12,828 nt of DNA. Source: Methanoregula sp. (GTDB taxonomy: Archaea; Halobacteriota; Methanomicrobia; Methanomicrobiales; Methanospirillaceae). Made by a program: the position numbers and the translations under genes. The stretch's first letter is position 1. Each line of letters starts with the position of its first letter. Positions 1 to 6,928 of the stretch are shown here, piece after piece. The notes below the pieces were generated by a model that saw only the letters and a list, made by a program, of their open reading frames with translations, made no database searches and was not told the DNA's origin. The stretch spans positions 18,660 to 31,487 of the forward strand of contig PMDE01000038.1 of NCBI GenBank assembly GCA_003154335.1, written 5' to 3'.

Positions 1-422
1 ACAAACCCTTCCCATTCACGGTCAGCTGCCCCGGTCAGGGTATCGGTACTTGCGCCTGGTTCAACATCGGTCATCTTTTCGACACCCGCGGCAACGACAA
101 TATCTTCCATGCCGCTTGCAACTGCGATCACGGCCTGACGGAAAGCAAGCCCTCCTGATGCACAGGCGGCTTCAACCCGGGTTGACGGAATATGATGCGT
201 TGCCAGCCCGGCATAGTCTGCGATAAGTGCACCGATGTGCTCCTGTTCGATAAAACGTCCTGCGCTCATATTGCCGATATACATAGCATCAATTCTCTCT
301 CCGGAAAGCTGGGCATCTTCAAGCGCAAGAGCTCCTGCTTCTATAAAGAGTTCGCGGAACCCGGTTGACCATTTTTCACCAAAGGTCGTGCACCCTATAC
401 CAATTACAGCAACGTCTCTCAT
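1..422 (-). CDS. Thiolase (acetyl-CoA C-acetyltransferase, SCP-x/archaeal type), N-terminal part
   Basis: The visible 140 residues begin MRDVAVIGIGCTTFG and include RVEAACASGG, where Cys87 matches the nucleophilic cysteine of thiolases. The C-terminal half, with the catalytic His and second Cys, lies beyond the window edge. In archaea this thiolase makes acetoacetyl-CoA from two acetyl-CoA and forms a complex with HMG-CoA synthase, usually bridged by a DUF35 OB-fold protein, feeding the mevalonate pathway in the cytoplasm. Its ATG overlaps the HMG-CoA synthase stop as ATGA (419-422), so translation is probably coupled. A GTGAT Shine-Dalgarno lies just upstream. A DUF35 gene would be expected next, outside the window (inference). 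Thiolase family is secure; acetyl-CoA specificity rests on the neighbour. Confidence 0.93.
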   Translation of the reverse strand, partial: MRDVAVIGIGCTTFGEKWSTGFRELFIEAGALALEDAQLSGERIDAMYIGNMSAGRFIEQEHIGALIADYAGLATHHIPSTRVEAACASGGLAFRQAVIAVASGMEDIVVAAGVEKMTDVEPGASTDTLTGAADREWEGF

Positions 423-1471
423 AATTGCATCACGATTTTCCCCTTGTGAACAGCGTACCGTGCATAATCCAGATAAATGGGATTTTTCATCAGGTCTTCA
501 ACACTCGGGGCAGCACTACGGCGGAATTTGTCTGACTTTATCGCATCGGTGACTTCAATATCGAATGCATCGCCCCCGGCTCCTGAACCAAAGGAACAGA
601 CGAATATTGTATCCCCGGGTTCTGCTATGTCAAGCGTGGCAGCAAGACCGATGGGAGATGCTCCGGAATACGTATTGCCCAGCCTGGGAACGACAAGGCC
701 CGGTTTGATCTTTTCGGGCGTGAATCCCAGTGTTTTTGCAACTTTCTGTGGAAACTTTGCGTTTGGCTGGTGAAAGACCGCATAGGTGAAATCCTTCGGG
801 CTCTTCCCCGTCTGCTCGAAGAGCAGCCTGCTCGCACCTTCAACATGCTTGAAATAGCCCGGTTCTCCGGTGAATCGCCCGCCGTGACGGGGATAGTCCT
901 GTCCCTCCCGTCTCCAGAAATCCGGTGTATCCGTGGTAAAAGAGCAGGTATGATGAATCGTTGCAATGGGATCGTCGCGTCCAATTAGGAACGCTGCTCC
1001 TCCTGCTGCTGCAGTGTACTCGAGAGCATCGCTTGGCGCGCCCTGGGATACATCGGAACCTATCGCAAGACCATACGTGATCATCTTACTTTTTACAAGA
1101 CCCATACATGTCTGGATTGCTGCAGTCCCTGCTTTACAGGCAAATTCGTAATCAGCCGCGGTCATGTTGGGTGTAGCACCGATCGCTTCACCAACAGTAC
1201 ATGCAGTTGGTTTTACTGCATAGGGGTGCGATTCGCTGCCCACATAAACCGCGCCAATCTCCTGGGGGTTAATTGTCCTGCGGAGCAGTGCATTGCGTGC
1301 AGCTTCAACCGCAATGGTCGCTGCATCCTCGTCAAGATCAGGGACAGACTTCTCAAAAACGCCCAGTCCCCCGGAAATATCTGCAGCATTTGCACCCCAG
1401 ACTTTCGCAATCTCTTCAACCTTAATCCGGTATCTCGGTATATACACACCGTAGGTAATGATGCCTACCAT
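419..1471 (-). CDS. Hydroxymethylglutaryl-CoA synthase, archaeal type
   Basis: A 350-residue protein of the thiolase fold that condenses acetyl-CoA with acetoacetyl-CoA to HMG-CoA, the committed step toward mevalonate and archaeal isoprenoid lipids. The catalytic triad is visible: Glu80 in YVGSES, Cys112 in DYEFACKAG and His234 in VFHQPN. Length and motifs agree with the archaeal family. The start is preceded by GAGGG seven bases upstream, a good Shine-Dalgarno. It overlaps the upstream regulator by 7 bp and the downstream thiolase by 4 bp, so the three genes look like one operon. The thiolase neighbour supports direct transfer of acetoacetyl-CoA, as known for archaeal thiolase/HMGS complexes. 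No unusual residues were noticed. Confidence 0.96.
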   Translation of the reverse strand: MVGIITYGVYIPRYRIKVEEIAKVWGANAADISGGLGVFEKSVPDLDEDAATIAVEAARNALLRRTINPQEIGAVYVGSESHPYAVKPTACTVGEAIGATPNMTAADYEFACKAGTAAIQTCMGLVKSKMITYGLAIGSDVSQGAPSDALEYTAAAGGAAFLIGRDDPIATIHHTCSFTTDTPDFWRREGQDYPRHGGRFTGEPGYFKHVEGASRLLFEQTGKSPKDFTYAVFHQPNAKFPQKVAKTLGFTPEKIKPGLVVPRLGNTYSGASPIGLAATLDIAEPGDTIFVCSFGSGAGGDAFDIEVTDAIKSDKFRRSAAPSVEDLMKNPIYLDYARYAVHKGKIVMQL

Positions 1472-2181
1472 TCTTTTTCCCTCAATGTACTTACTATCTT
1501 ATCAATTTCCATCATCGTGCACATCACGGTGATGCGATCCCGTTCCGCCATCTTCTCCACGATCGGATGGACATCCGAAATTTCGATTCCCTGCAACACC
1601 ACACAGCGGGGTTTGAAGGGGGTCACGCGGATTGCCACCATCGGTGATTTTCCGGTTGACACACTGGTAAAGATCACTGCCCTCTCGGTACTCCAGCCAT
1701 AGATGCGGTTGAACTCATCCGAAGAGAGCTGCATGATCGCATTCAGGCTGTTTACGACTGTGTAGCCAAAAAGGACCTGATCCATTGATCCGCAGAGCAA
1801 CGTGCATCCGATAGTTTCAGAGAAATCATTGAGTGAAACTGCCGTAGCGTACTCATGGATGTCGTAGATCACATCATCTTCAATGTTGGAAAAGAGCATT
1901 GTAGAAAATTTCTGGATATGCCTGCACTCATTCTCTTCATCTATGGTAAGAAGTGAGTCGACAATTTTTCCGACTACCGCAGTCCCGGGGCTTTTTCTTC
2001 TGCCGCTCTCATAATCACTGATGACGGAAGGAGAAACCCCAAGGCGGTCTGAAAGAACGCCAGGTGCGATCTCAAAGTTCATACGCCATTTTTTCAGCGC
2101 TTTTCCTGGTGAATCCGATAGGGTAATCTCACCGGCCATTTTTTCAGCAAGCTGGTTACGCAATCCGGACTTCATGCTCAT
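1465..2181 (-). CDS. XRE-family transcriptional regulator (COG1709-like)
   Basis: The N-terminal third holds a Cro/C1-type helix-turn-helix; the recognition helix is around LGVSPSVISDYESGRRKSPG. The remaining ~150 residues form a separate domain with no motif I can name, possibly a ligand or effector domain. There are three candidate in-frame ATGs at 2193, 2181 and 2175. I chose 2181 because a TATA-like TTATTTAA at 2200-2207 would put the transcript start near 2178-2181, making the first ATG too early; 2175 is equally possible. There is no Shine-Dalgarno, in line with a leaderless message. The gene overlaps HMG-CoA synthase by 7 bp, so it probably regulates its own operon and hence mevalonate input (inference). 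COG1709 assignment is from memory of the family. Confidence 0.88.
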   Translation of the reverse strand: MSMKSGLRNQLAEKMAGEITLSDSPGKALKKWRMNFEIAPGVLSDRLGVSPSVISDYESGRRKSPGTAVVGKIVDSLLTIDEENECRHIQKFSTMLFSNIEDDVIYDIHEYATAVSLNDFSETIGCTLLCGSMDQVLFGYTVVNSLNAIMQLSSDEFNRIYGWSTERAVIFTSVSTGKSPMVAIRVTPFKPRCVVLQGIEISDVHPIVEKMAERDRITVMCTMMEIDKIVSTLREKEW

Positions 2182-2197
2182 TATAAAGAACATGGAT

Positions 2198-2213
2198 CGT
2201 TAAATAACTAACG
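2198..2213. promoter_or_regulatory. Inverted repeat overlapping the regulator's TATA box
   Basis: CGTTA-AATAAC-TAACG has perfect 5-bp arms and overlaps a minus-strand TATA-like element (TTATTTAA, 2200-2207) of the XRE regulator gene. This is the position expected for an autoregulatory operator, since binding would block TBP. The arms are short, so chance is possible. Confidence 0.4.
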
Positions 2214-2219
2214 AACGTG

Positions 2220-2239
2220 GATTCGACATTGAACGAATC
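2220..2239. promoter_or_regulatory. Inverted repeat in the divergent rbkR/regulator spacer
   Basis: GATTCG-N8-CGAATC has perfect 6-bp arms, sits mid-way between two divergent regulator genes and lies about 30-50 bp upstream of the rbkR TATA candidate. It could be an operator for RbkR, for the XRE regulator, or for both. The assignment is inference. Confidence 0.4.
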
Positions 2240-2268
2240 ACGACGAAAAAACTCTCCGGGAGCAACTC

Positions 2269-2278
2269 ATAAATAATA
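2269..2278 (+). promoter_or_regulatory. Putative TATA box of rbkR-ribB
   Basis: ATAAATAATA is centred about 27 bp before the rbkR ATG (2300), so the predicted transcript would be leaderless or nearly so. No Shine-Dalgarno precedes the ATG, which agrees. Confidence 0.5.
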
Positions 2279-2299
2279 AGCACCTCAATACTGACAAGC

Positions 2300-2968
2300 A
2301 TGATTCCCGCAGAAGATCTTCAGTGCCTGAAAGTGATCGCACTGCAGGGCGGCTGCAAAGGTCCGGTTTTTGTCTCATCACAGTCAATGGGTGAAAAGCT
2401 TGCAATCAGCCAGCAGACCGCCTCTCGCAGACTAAAAGGGCTCGAATCCCAGGGGCTTATAACGCGTACCATAGCGGCAGATGGACAGCATATTACCCTC
2501 TCCCGTGCTGGCGAAGAGGAACTGCGAAAGGAGTACCAGGATTTCTGCCGGATTTTTTCTGAGCGCGGCAAGGGGTATATCCTGAGCGGCTCGGTAGTCA
2601 GTGGTATAGGCGAAGGTAAATATTACATGAGCCTTGAGCCCTACAAACAGCAGTTCAAAACTCTCCTGGGGTTCGAGCCATACCCCGGCACCCTGAATAT
2701 CCGGCTAACTTCTTCGAGCCTTCCTGTCCGTAAGAAGATCGATGCACTTGACTGGACCAGGATCAAGGGGTTTACCACCGATGGGCGGACATTCGGTGAT
2801 GCAAAGTGCCTTCCTTGCCGTATCGGGATAATACCCTGTGGTATTGTGATGCCGGGAAGGACGCATTATCCGGAGGATATTATTGAAGTTATTGCACCCA
2901 TGGCGTTGCGGCGAAAACTCGGCGTTGAGGATACGGATGCCGTGACCGTAGAGGTGGGAAATGATTGA
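2300..2968 (+). CDS. rbkR: HTH regulator fused to CTP-dependent riboflavin kinase (RbkR)
   Basis: A 222-residue two-domain protein. Residues ~5-85 form a winged helix (MGEKLAISQQTASRRLKGLE, then a wing). Residues ~93-222 are the archaeal CTP-dependent riboflavin kinase, which makes FMN from riboflavin using CTP; visible motifs are the glycine-rich GIGEGKYYMS (103-111), PGTLNIRL (129-136) and RTHY (187-190). Archaeal RbkR proteins with this layout are known as autoregulated repressors/activators of riboflavin genes. The next gene, ribB, overlaps by 8 bp, fitting a flavin operon under local control. Length is typical of the fused form. The start at 2300 gives the full HTH domain and lies at the expected distance from a TATA box. 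Confidence 0.95.
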   Translation: MIPAEDLQCLKVIALQGGCKGPVFVSSQSMGEKLAISQQTASRRLKGLESQGLITRTIAADGQHITLSRAGEEELRKEYQDFCRIFSERGKGYILSGSVVSGIGEGKYYMSLEPYKQQFKTLLGFEPYPGTLNIRLTSSSLPVRKKIDALDWTRIKGFTTDGRTFGDAKCLPCRIGIIPCGIVMPGRTHYPEDIIEVIAPMALRRKLGVEDTDAVTVEVGND

Positions 2969-3644
2969 CGATGCCCTGGCGGCCCTTCGGGATGGAAAAT
3001 TTATTCTTCTCTATGATTTTGATGACCGTGAAGGGGAAACGGATTTTGCAATACGGTCCGATGCAGTTACGCCCCGCCATATTGTCCAGATGCGTAAGGA
3101 TGGCGGGGGTTTAATCTGTACAGCAGTGCACCCTGTCGCTGCCCAGCGCCTCGGCCTTCCTTTTGCGAGTGATGCCCTCAGGGCAATATCGGTGGCGGAA
3201 AGGGAGGGGGATATTCCTTATGACAGGAAAAATCATTCCTCGTTTTCCCTCTGGGTGAATCACCGCAATACCTTTACGGGGATCACCGACCGGGACCGGG
3301 CCCTGACCGTCAATGCGATTGCCGAGCAGGTCAAACAGGCTCTTAATGGAGGCGGGGTAAGTTTTCACGAGAACTTCAGGACCCCGGGACACATGGCGCT
3401 CCTCCGGGCCGCAGACGGATTGCTCGACCAGCGCAAAGGTCAGACCGAGCTGTCGGTTGCAATGGCCGATATGGCGGGAATTACCCCGTCAATCACCATC
3501 TGCGAGATGCTTGACGATGAATCCGGTTATGCCCTCTCAAAAGAAGATGCCCGGCACTACGCACGAAAACACGGGCTGGTGTTTATCGAAGGATCTGAGG
3601 TAATCGAGCGGTGGCAGGAGATGAAACATCGTTCTGAACAGTAA
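2961..3644 (+). CDS. ribB: 3,4-dihydroxy-2-butanone 4-phosphate synthase
   Basis: A 227-residue archaeal RibB, which converts ribulose 5-phosphate to 3,4-dihydroxy-2-butanone 4-phosphate and formate, supplying four carbons of the riboflavin ring. Motifs: the acidic metal/substrate loop YDFDDREGETDF (18-29), TGITDRDRA (106-114), FRTPGHMALL (139-148) and CEMLDD (181-186) with the expected catalytic Glu182. The family motif GHTE, whose His is a metal ligand/catalytic residue in characterised enzymes, reads GQTE here (Gln161, codon CAG). The gene is otherwise intact. The GAGGTG Shine-Dalgarno is within the end of rbkR, so the two are co-translated. There is no GTP cyclohydrolase II fusion, as usual in archaea. 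Confidence 0.93.
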   Translation: MIDDALAALRDGKFILLYDFDDREGETDFAIRSDAVTPRHIVQMRKDGGGLICTAVHPVAAQRLGLPFASDALRAISVAEREGDIPYDRKNHSSFSLWVNHRNTFTGITDRDRALTVNAIAEQVKQALNGGGVSFHENFRTPGHMALLRAADGLLDQRKGQTELSVAMADMAGITPSITICEMLDDESGYALSKEDARHYARKHGLVFIEGSEVIERWQEMKHRSEQ

Positions 3645-3775
3645 TTTTCATCGATCACTTTTTATGAAAGCTTTTTAATTCCTTCGGGAAACGTCATTGC
3701 AATGCTGATCTTTGTATTGTTTCACCCGGAATTCAGCCCTTTTTTCTGCCCGCATTTTTGATATCACTGAACCTA

Positions 3776-3783
3776 TTTTTTTT
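3776..3783 (+). terminator. Oligo-T terminator for rbkR-ribB
   Basis: Eight consecutive T, following shorter T5-T6 tracts at about 3658, 3673 and 3739. Archaeal RNA polymerase terminates on such tracts without a required hairpin. Confidence 0.45.
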
Positions 3784-3819
3784 AATAAGACCTTTCGATG
3801 GCTTCTTTAACCCGCCACG

Positions 3820-3834
3820 GATCAAAAAATGATC
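3820..3834 (-). terminator. Possible terminator hairpin for the RPA operon
   Basis: GATCA-A5-TGATC is a perfect 5-bp inverted repeat whose minus-strand loop is a T tract, located ~45 bases past the stop of the last RPA-operon gene. An additional T5 lies at 3869-3873. Confidence 0.35.
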
Positions 3835-3877
3835 AGGAAAATAAGACGTACTGTCTTCACGAGTTTTAAAAAGTGGA

Positions 3878-4477
3878 TTATATTTTTACCTGTGCCAGTG
3901 CGTCGTATGCCATCTTCCTGAACACTGCGACGTCAATTGCAGGATAATGTTCTTTTGCTTTTGCGATATCCGGGGATGTACCTGTTGCCATCGCATCGAT
4001 CCTGTCAAGCGTGCGGGCAGCGGTATCCAGGATCCATTGATCGCGGGTCTCCTTATCGACGACAGTTATTGATTCAACTCTTACAGACACGAGAAATGCA
4101 CCATCAGGTGTCTGGTACAGGTTGGGTTTCCCGACAACGGCGACAAAAGCCGGCGTTTCGGTTTTTGCGAGCTGCTGCATCGCCTCGGGCTGGTAACTGC
4201 CTGCCATAATAAAGAATGTACCGGTTGGATCGACTACCCTTCCCCGGTAGAATATATTCTGGTCTCCCTGGCGTAGTTTTTCAGTAAGCGTTCCGACGAG
4301 AAAGATGCGATTACATCGTTCACCTGTCGGGAGGAGGACAAAGGAAGGACTTTTCTCATCCTCGCCCTCCTTAAACTGGTAACGGCATTCACGGAACTCT
4401 GAAGCAAAAACGCGTCGCGCCGGTTCGCGTTCGAATGCGCCCTCCTTACGTCCGATATCCCTGGGGTTCGCACTCAT
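3878..4477 (-). CDS. RPA-associated OB-fold protein (COG3390 family)
   Basis: A 199-residue protein found in euryarchaea directly downstream of RPA and thought to be a subunit or partner of the single-stranded DNA-binding complex. Residues ~55-140 show an OB-fold pattern (NRIFLVGTLTEKLRQG, then FYRGRVVDPTGTFFIMAGSY, then PAFVAVVGKPN), followed by a helical C-terminal tail (~145-199). The first ~50 residues are charged and likely flexible. Its ATG overlaps the RPA stop (ATGA, 4474-4477), so production is coupled to RPA, which suggests fixed stoichiometry. Function in replication and repair is inferred from the family and the operon; no catalytic motif is expected. Confidence 0.9.
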   Translation of the reverse strand: MSANPRDIGRKEGAFEREPARRVFASEFRECRYQFKEGEDEKSPSFVLLPTGERCNRIFLVGTLTEKLRQGDQNIFYRGRVVDPTGTFFIMAGSYQPEAMQQLAKTETPAFVAVVGKPNLYQTPDGAFLVSVRVESITVVDKETRDQWILDTAARTLDRIDAMATGTSPDIAKAKEHYPAIDVAVFRKMAYDALAQVKI

Positions 4478-5718
4478 AGTGCACCCCCGGCCCGGTTAAG
4501 TAATGCCGTATGCTCTCCGCTGTCGTAGCTGATACGCTCGCAGCTGTTGGCCAGCAGCCGGTTATCTATCTCCCTGCCACTGCAGGTAATATAGCGGCCG
4601 AGAACTGCATCACGCATTCTTAAGAAAACTTCATCCATGCCAAGGGGATTGTTCTCGGCAATCTCTTTAGCTGCATCAAGCGTTATTCCGGTCAGGGACT
4701 CGACGACGTCCCGCTGGAGCAGGATGTTATGCGTCTTTTCACCATCATCAAGCCATCCCTTGATACGCAGATCATAGATAAATTTAGGCTGGATCTCGTG
4801 AACAGGACAATAGTTCTGCCGCGAAAGGGCACGGTTGCACCCTTCGACCGGGCAGCGTTTGATAATTCCGGAACCGGGTGCGATGTGTACGATTGCCCCG
4901 CGAACCGATACACTCCCCCCGCTTACGGCAATGTCGCCCTCTTCCTGCATGATCATCGCGGTATTAAGACTCAAAGAGAGCTTGCCATTATACTCGTCTA
5001 CCATCGCGTAGAATATATTATAGATCTGACCTGGTTCAAGTTGCGTTTTGCCCGGCTCTTTCCAGATGACAAACTTGATTGTGCCGGTTTCATCTCCTAA
5101 CAAGCCGGACTGGAGCATACGCTCATGGGAAGAGTCCCATTCCTGAACCACCTTAGCCCTGACACCGCCAATGCCAGGATGGAGTTCGTTTATCGGCATT
5201 GTTGTGGGCATCAGCGCAAGATCCTCTTCGATCCCTTTGATTGTTGTGCCGGAGTGGATCTTGAGGTTCACTACTCCTTTGTACTCTTCTGCTACCGCTG
5301 ATTCAATACGGTACCATGAACCTACAGCCATTGCAGGTGCATTCGATTTTGCCCACACCACGAACCGTATACCTCCGGATTCATCAGCAATTATCCCGCT
5401 TTGGGAAATGGATGCTGATGCAGGGGCGGAAAGTGCAACAATTTTACCCTCTATTGTTACCCAGTCCCCCGGTGCAATCTCGGCAATTTTTTTCAGATCG
5501 GCCGCACCACTGCTTTTTCCACTGCCCCCAGAACCCATCGCCGGAAGATTGAACTCTTTTGCCAGTTCATTGGTTACACTGCGTTCCGCTTCGGACGGCT
5601 GGACACCGAACTCAGTAACGAGACGGCGGAGCTTACCCTCGATCTTCTTTGGATCAACTTCTGTCCCTTTCTGGGAAAATTTTCGGGAGATTCTTTCTGC
5701 TGCTTCGGAAAAGTCCAT
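4474..5718 (-). CDS. Replication protein A (single-stranded DNA-binding protein, multi-OB with zinc finger)
   Basis: About 414 residues. After a helical N-terminus (~1-60) and a Gly/Ser linker come three OB folds: ~77-165 (GDWVTIEGKIV, then SGIIADESGGIRFVVW), ~177-260 (GGVRAKVVQEW, then SGLLGDETGTIKFVIW) and ~270-395. The third carries a zinc finger, CPVEGCNRA with YCPVHEI, giving three Cys and one His. This is the arrangement of the RPA41-like large subunits of euryarchaea. It coats single-stranded DNA in replication and repair. I chose the ATG at 5718 rather than 5727 because GGAG lies 9 bases before it but touches the earlier ATG. A TATA box at 5758-5765 fits transcription just upstream. 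The partner gene overlaps downstream. Confidence 0.95.
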   Translation of the reverse strand: MDFSEAAERISRKFSQKGTEVDPKKIEGKLRRLVTEFGVQPSEAERSVTNELAKEFNLPAMGSGGSGKSSGAADLKKIAEIAPGDWVTIEGKIVALSAPASASISQSGIIADESGGIRFVVWAKSNAPAMAVGSWYRIESAVAEEYKGVVNLKIHSGTTIKGIEEDLALMPTTMPINELHPGIGGVRAKVVQEWDSSHERMLQSGLLGDETGTIKFVIWKEPGKTQLEPGQIYNIFYAMVDEYNGKLSLSLNTAMIMQEEGDIAVSGGSVSVRGAIVHIAPGSGIIKRCPVEGCNRALSRQNYCPVHEIQPKFIYDLRIKGWLDDGEKTHNILLQRDVVESLTGITLDAAKEIAENNPLGMDEVFLRMRDAVLGRYITCSGREIDNRLLANSCERISYDSGEHTALLNRAGGAL

Positions 5719-5757
5719 TTCATACATCTCCAGTTATTCATCGGTTTTGATCATCCC

Positions 5758-5765
5758 TATATATT
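5758..5765 (-). promoter_or_regulatory. TATA box of the RPA operon
   Basis: On the minus strand this reads AATATATA, about 43 bp before the chosen RPA start. It predicts transcription from about 5736 and a short leader that includes the GGAG Shine-Dalgarno. Confidence 0.6.
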
Positions 5766-5807
5766 GCGAAGTGTGCATGGTGAAAGTGAACCTCCGCTAT
5801 GGAGAGA

Positions 5808-5813
5808 TTTATG
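5808..5813 (+). promoter_or_regulatory. Weak TATA-like element before the DUF1858 gene
   Basis: TTTATG within an AT-rich stretch, ~28 bp upstream of the ATG at 5840. A GTGAT Shine-Dalgarno-like match lies immediately before the ATG (5832-5836), so the message may have a very short leader. Confidence 0.3.
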
Positions 5814-5839
5814 TTTTACCACAGTGACTAAGTGATACT

Positions 5840-6034
5840 ATGGCTGATATTACCGCTGACAGTACGATTTATGATCTTTTAAAAGCAAAACCAGAGGCTA
5901 CCGAGGCATTATTCAAGTTCGGTATGGGGTGTGTGGGATGCGCCATCGCCCGGGGCGAAACGATCCGCGAAGCTGCCGAGGCACATGGCATCCCTCTTTC
6001 TGAGCTCCTTTCCGCGCTCGGTATTAAAGAGTAA
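5840..6034 (+). CDS. DUF1858 small redox-disulfide protein
   Basis: A 64-residue helical protein. The motif GMGCVGC (28-34) contains the CxxC pair (Cys31, Cys34) typical of the DUF1858 / hybrid-cluster-protein-associated disulfide domain. Start IYDLLKAKPEATEALFKFG and end IPLSELLSALGI match the family's usual pattern. No catalytic reaction is established for the family; redox or metal-sulfur roles are inferred from the cysteine pair and from frequent neighbours in other genomes. It stands alone here: divergent from the RPA operon and convergent with cbiZ, with its stop codon directly abutting that gene's stop, so the two transcripts must overlap at their 3' ends. Confidence 0.9.
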   Translation: MADITADSTIYDLLKAKPEATEALFKFGMGCVGCAIARGETIREAAEAHGIPLSELLSALGIKE

Positions 6035-6928
6035 TTATTCACGTTCTTTTTTGAAATCCCGCAAACGTATCAGTTCTGCGCGTGAGACCATCGGGTATTT
6101 TTTTAAATAGTCTGCAATTTCAGGTTCGTGCAGGAGTGTACAACGGGCGCAGTTCCAAACCTTCCCCCCCTTACTGCCCGAGCTGTCTGCCCATTCCCCG
6201 AGTTTTTCGTCAACGCAGGGATAGTACGGACAATAGCAGAAATCGCATACCTGACCGGGAAAGTGGCAGGGAAAATACGGGCATATCTCGGGTGTCCATT
6301 CTACCCAGTGGTCTCCTTTAAAGCGGCTGAAGATGAAAAATGAAGCACGACCGGAGTGTTGGGGTGCATTGAAGCGTTTGATTGCTTGGGGTATCCCATG
6401 AATTACCGATTCGCGAACACTCCTTCCTGGTCCGGTCAGTCTGCCGGCATTCCGGTGTTTTATTTCCCCTTCACACCCAACGATAACCGCGTCAGCAGGA
6501 GTGCCCGAAAGCATAAGATCCATTTCCTGCAGTGCCTCAACCTTTGCTTCGGTTGCGACCATGATCGTTTCAAGGAGTGCCGCGTCTCCCAACCCCTCTC
6601 CACTGTACACGATAATATTAATAGTGCCGGCGTTTACCGGCTGTCCACGGTGGATTCCCGCAGTAATGAATACCGTTACGAAGTCATACTGGAGTATGCA
6701 GGACTGCTGGACCGGGACAGTGGTCAGCAACCCGAAGAAATCACGATCAATTCCTGCGCCGGCAGCAGCCAATTCCAGTTCCTTGTCCGGTCCTTCCTTG
6801 TCCGGACCCGCCGGGACGGTGTGATTTATCAGCGTGGAAACTGTGCGGATACCCCCGGAGATCCCGGTGCTTGCGGCGCGGAATATTCCCCGGATAAAAA
6901 GAGAACTGGTATCGAAATAATATCTCAT
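6035..6928 (-). CDS. cbiZ: Adenosylcobinamide amidohydrolase CbiZ with C-terminal cysteine-rich domain
   Basis: Residues ~1-190 match CbiZ, which cleaves the aminopropanol arm of adenosylcobinamide to give adenosylcobyric acid, letting archaea salvage scavenged cobamides. Typical stretches are STGISGGIRTVSTLINHTVP (20-39), GTINIIVYSGEGLGDAALLE (101-120), VATEAKVEALQEM (124-136) and DAVIVGCEGE (146-155). Residues ~214-276 form a separate cysteine-rich small domain: CPYFPC, CDFCYCPYYPC and WNCARC give Cys216, 221, 228, 231, 233, 238, 260 and 263, resembling the Pfam zf-like small domain. Metal or cluster binding is plausible. A 15-bp tandem repeat encodes GPDKEGPDKE (41-50), likely a linker expansion. 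Its start overlaps the stop of the upstream glycyl-radical gene as ATGA, so the two are coupled. Confidence 0.88.
   Translation of the reverse strand: MRYYFDTSSLFIRGIFRAASTGISGGIRTVSTLINHTVPAGPDKEGPDKELELAAAGAGIDRDFFGLLTTVPVQQSCILQYDFVTVFITAGIHRGQPVNAGTINIIVYSGEGLGDAALLETIMVATEAKVEALQEMDLMLSGTPADAVIVGCEGEIKHRNAGRLTGPGRSVRESVIHGIPQAIKRFNAPQHSGRASFFIFSRFKGDHWVEWTPEICPYFPCHFPGQVCDFCYCPYYPCVDEKLGEWADSSGSKGGKVWNCARCTLLHEPEIADYLKKYPMVSRAELIRLRDFKKERE

Larger units (their letters stand above)
3645..3877. other. Convergent spacer with T-rich termination signals
   Basis: Non-coding stretch between the ends of ribB (+) and the RPA-associated gene (-). It contains several oligo-T tracts on the plus strand, the longest of eight T at 3776-3783, and a small inverted repeat at 3820-3834. 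I see no gene or RNA in it. Confidence 0.7.

Noticed and set aside
5171..5827. 218-codon plus-strand open frame opposite RPA
   Set aside because: It is antisense to a gene with clear OB-fold and zinc-finger motifs; the translated product has no family-like pattern.
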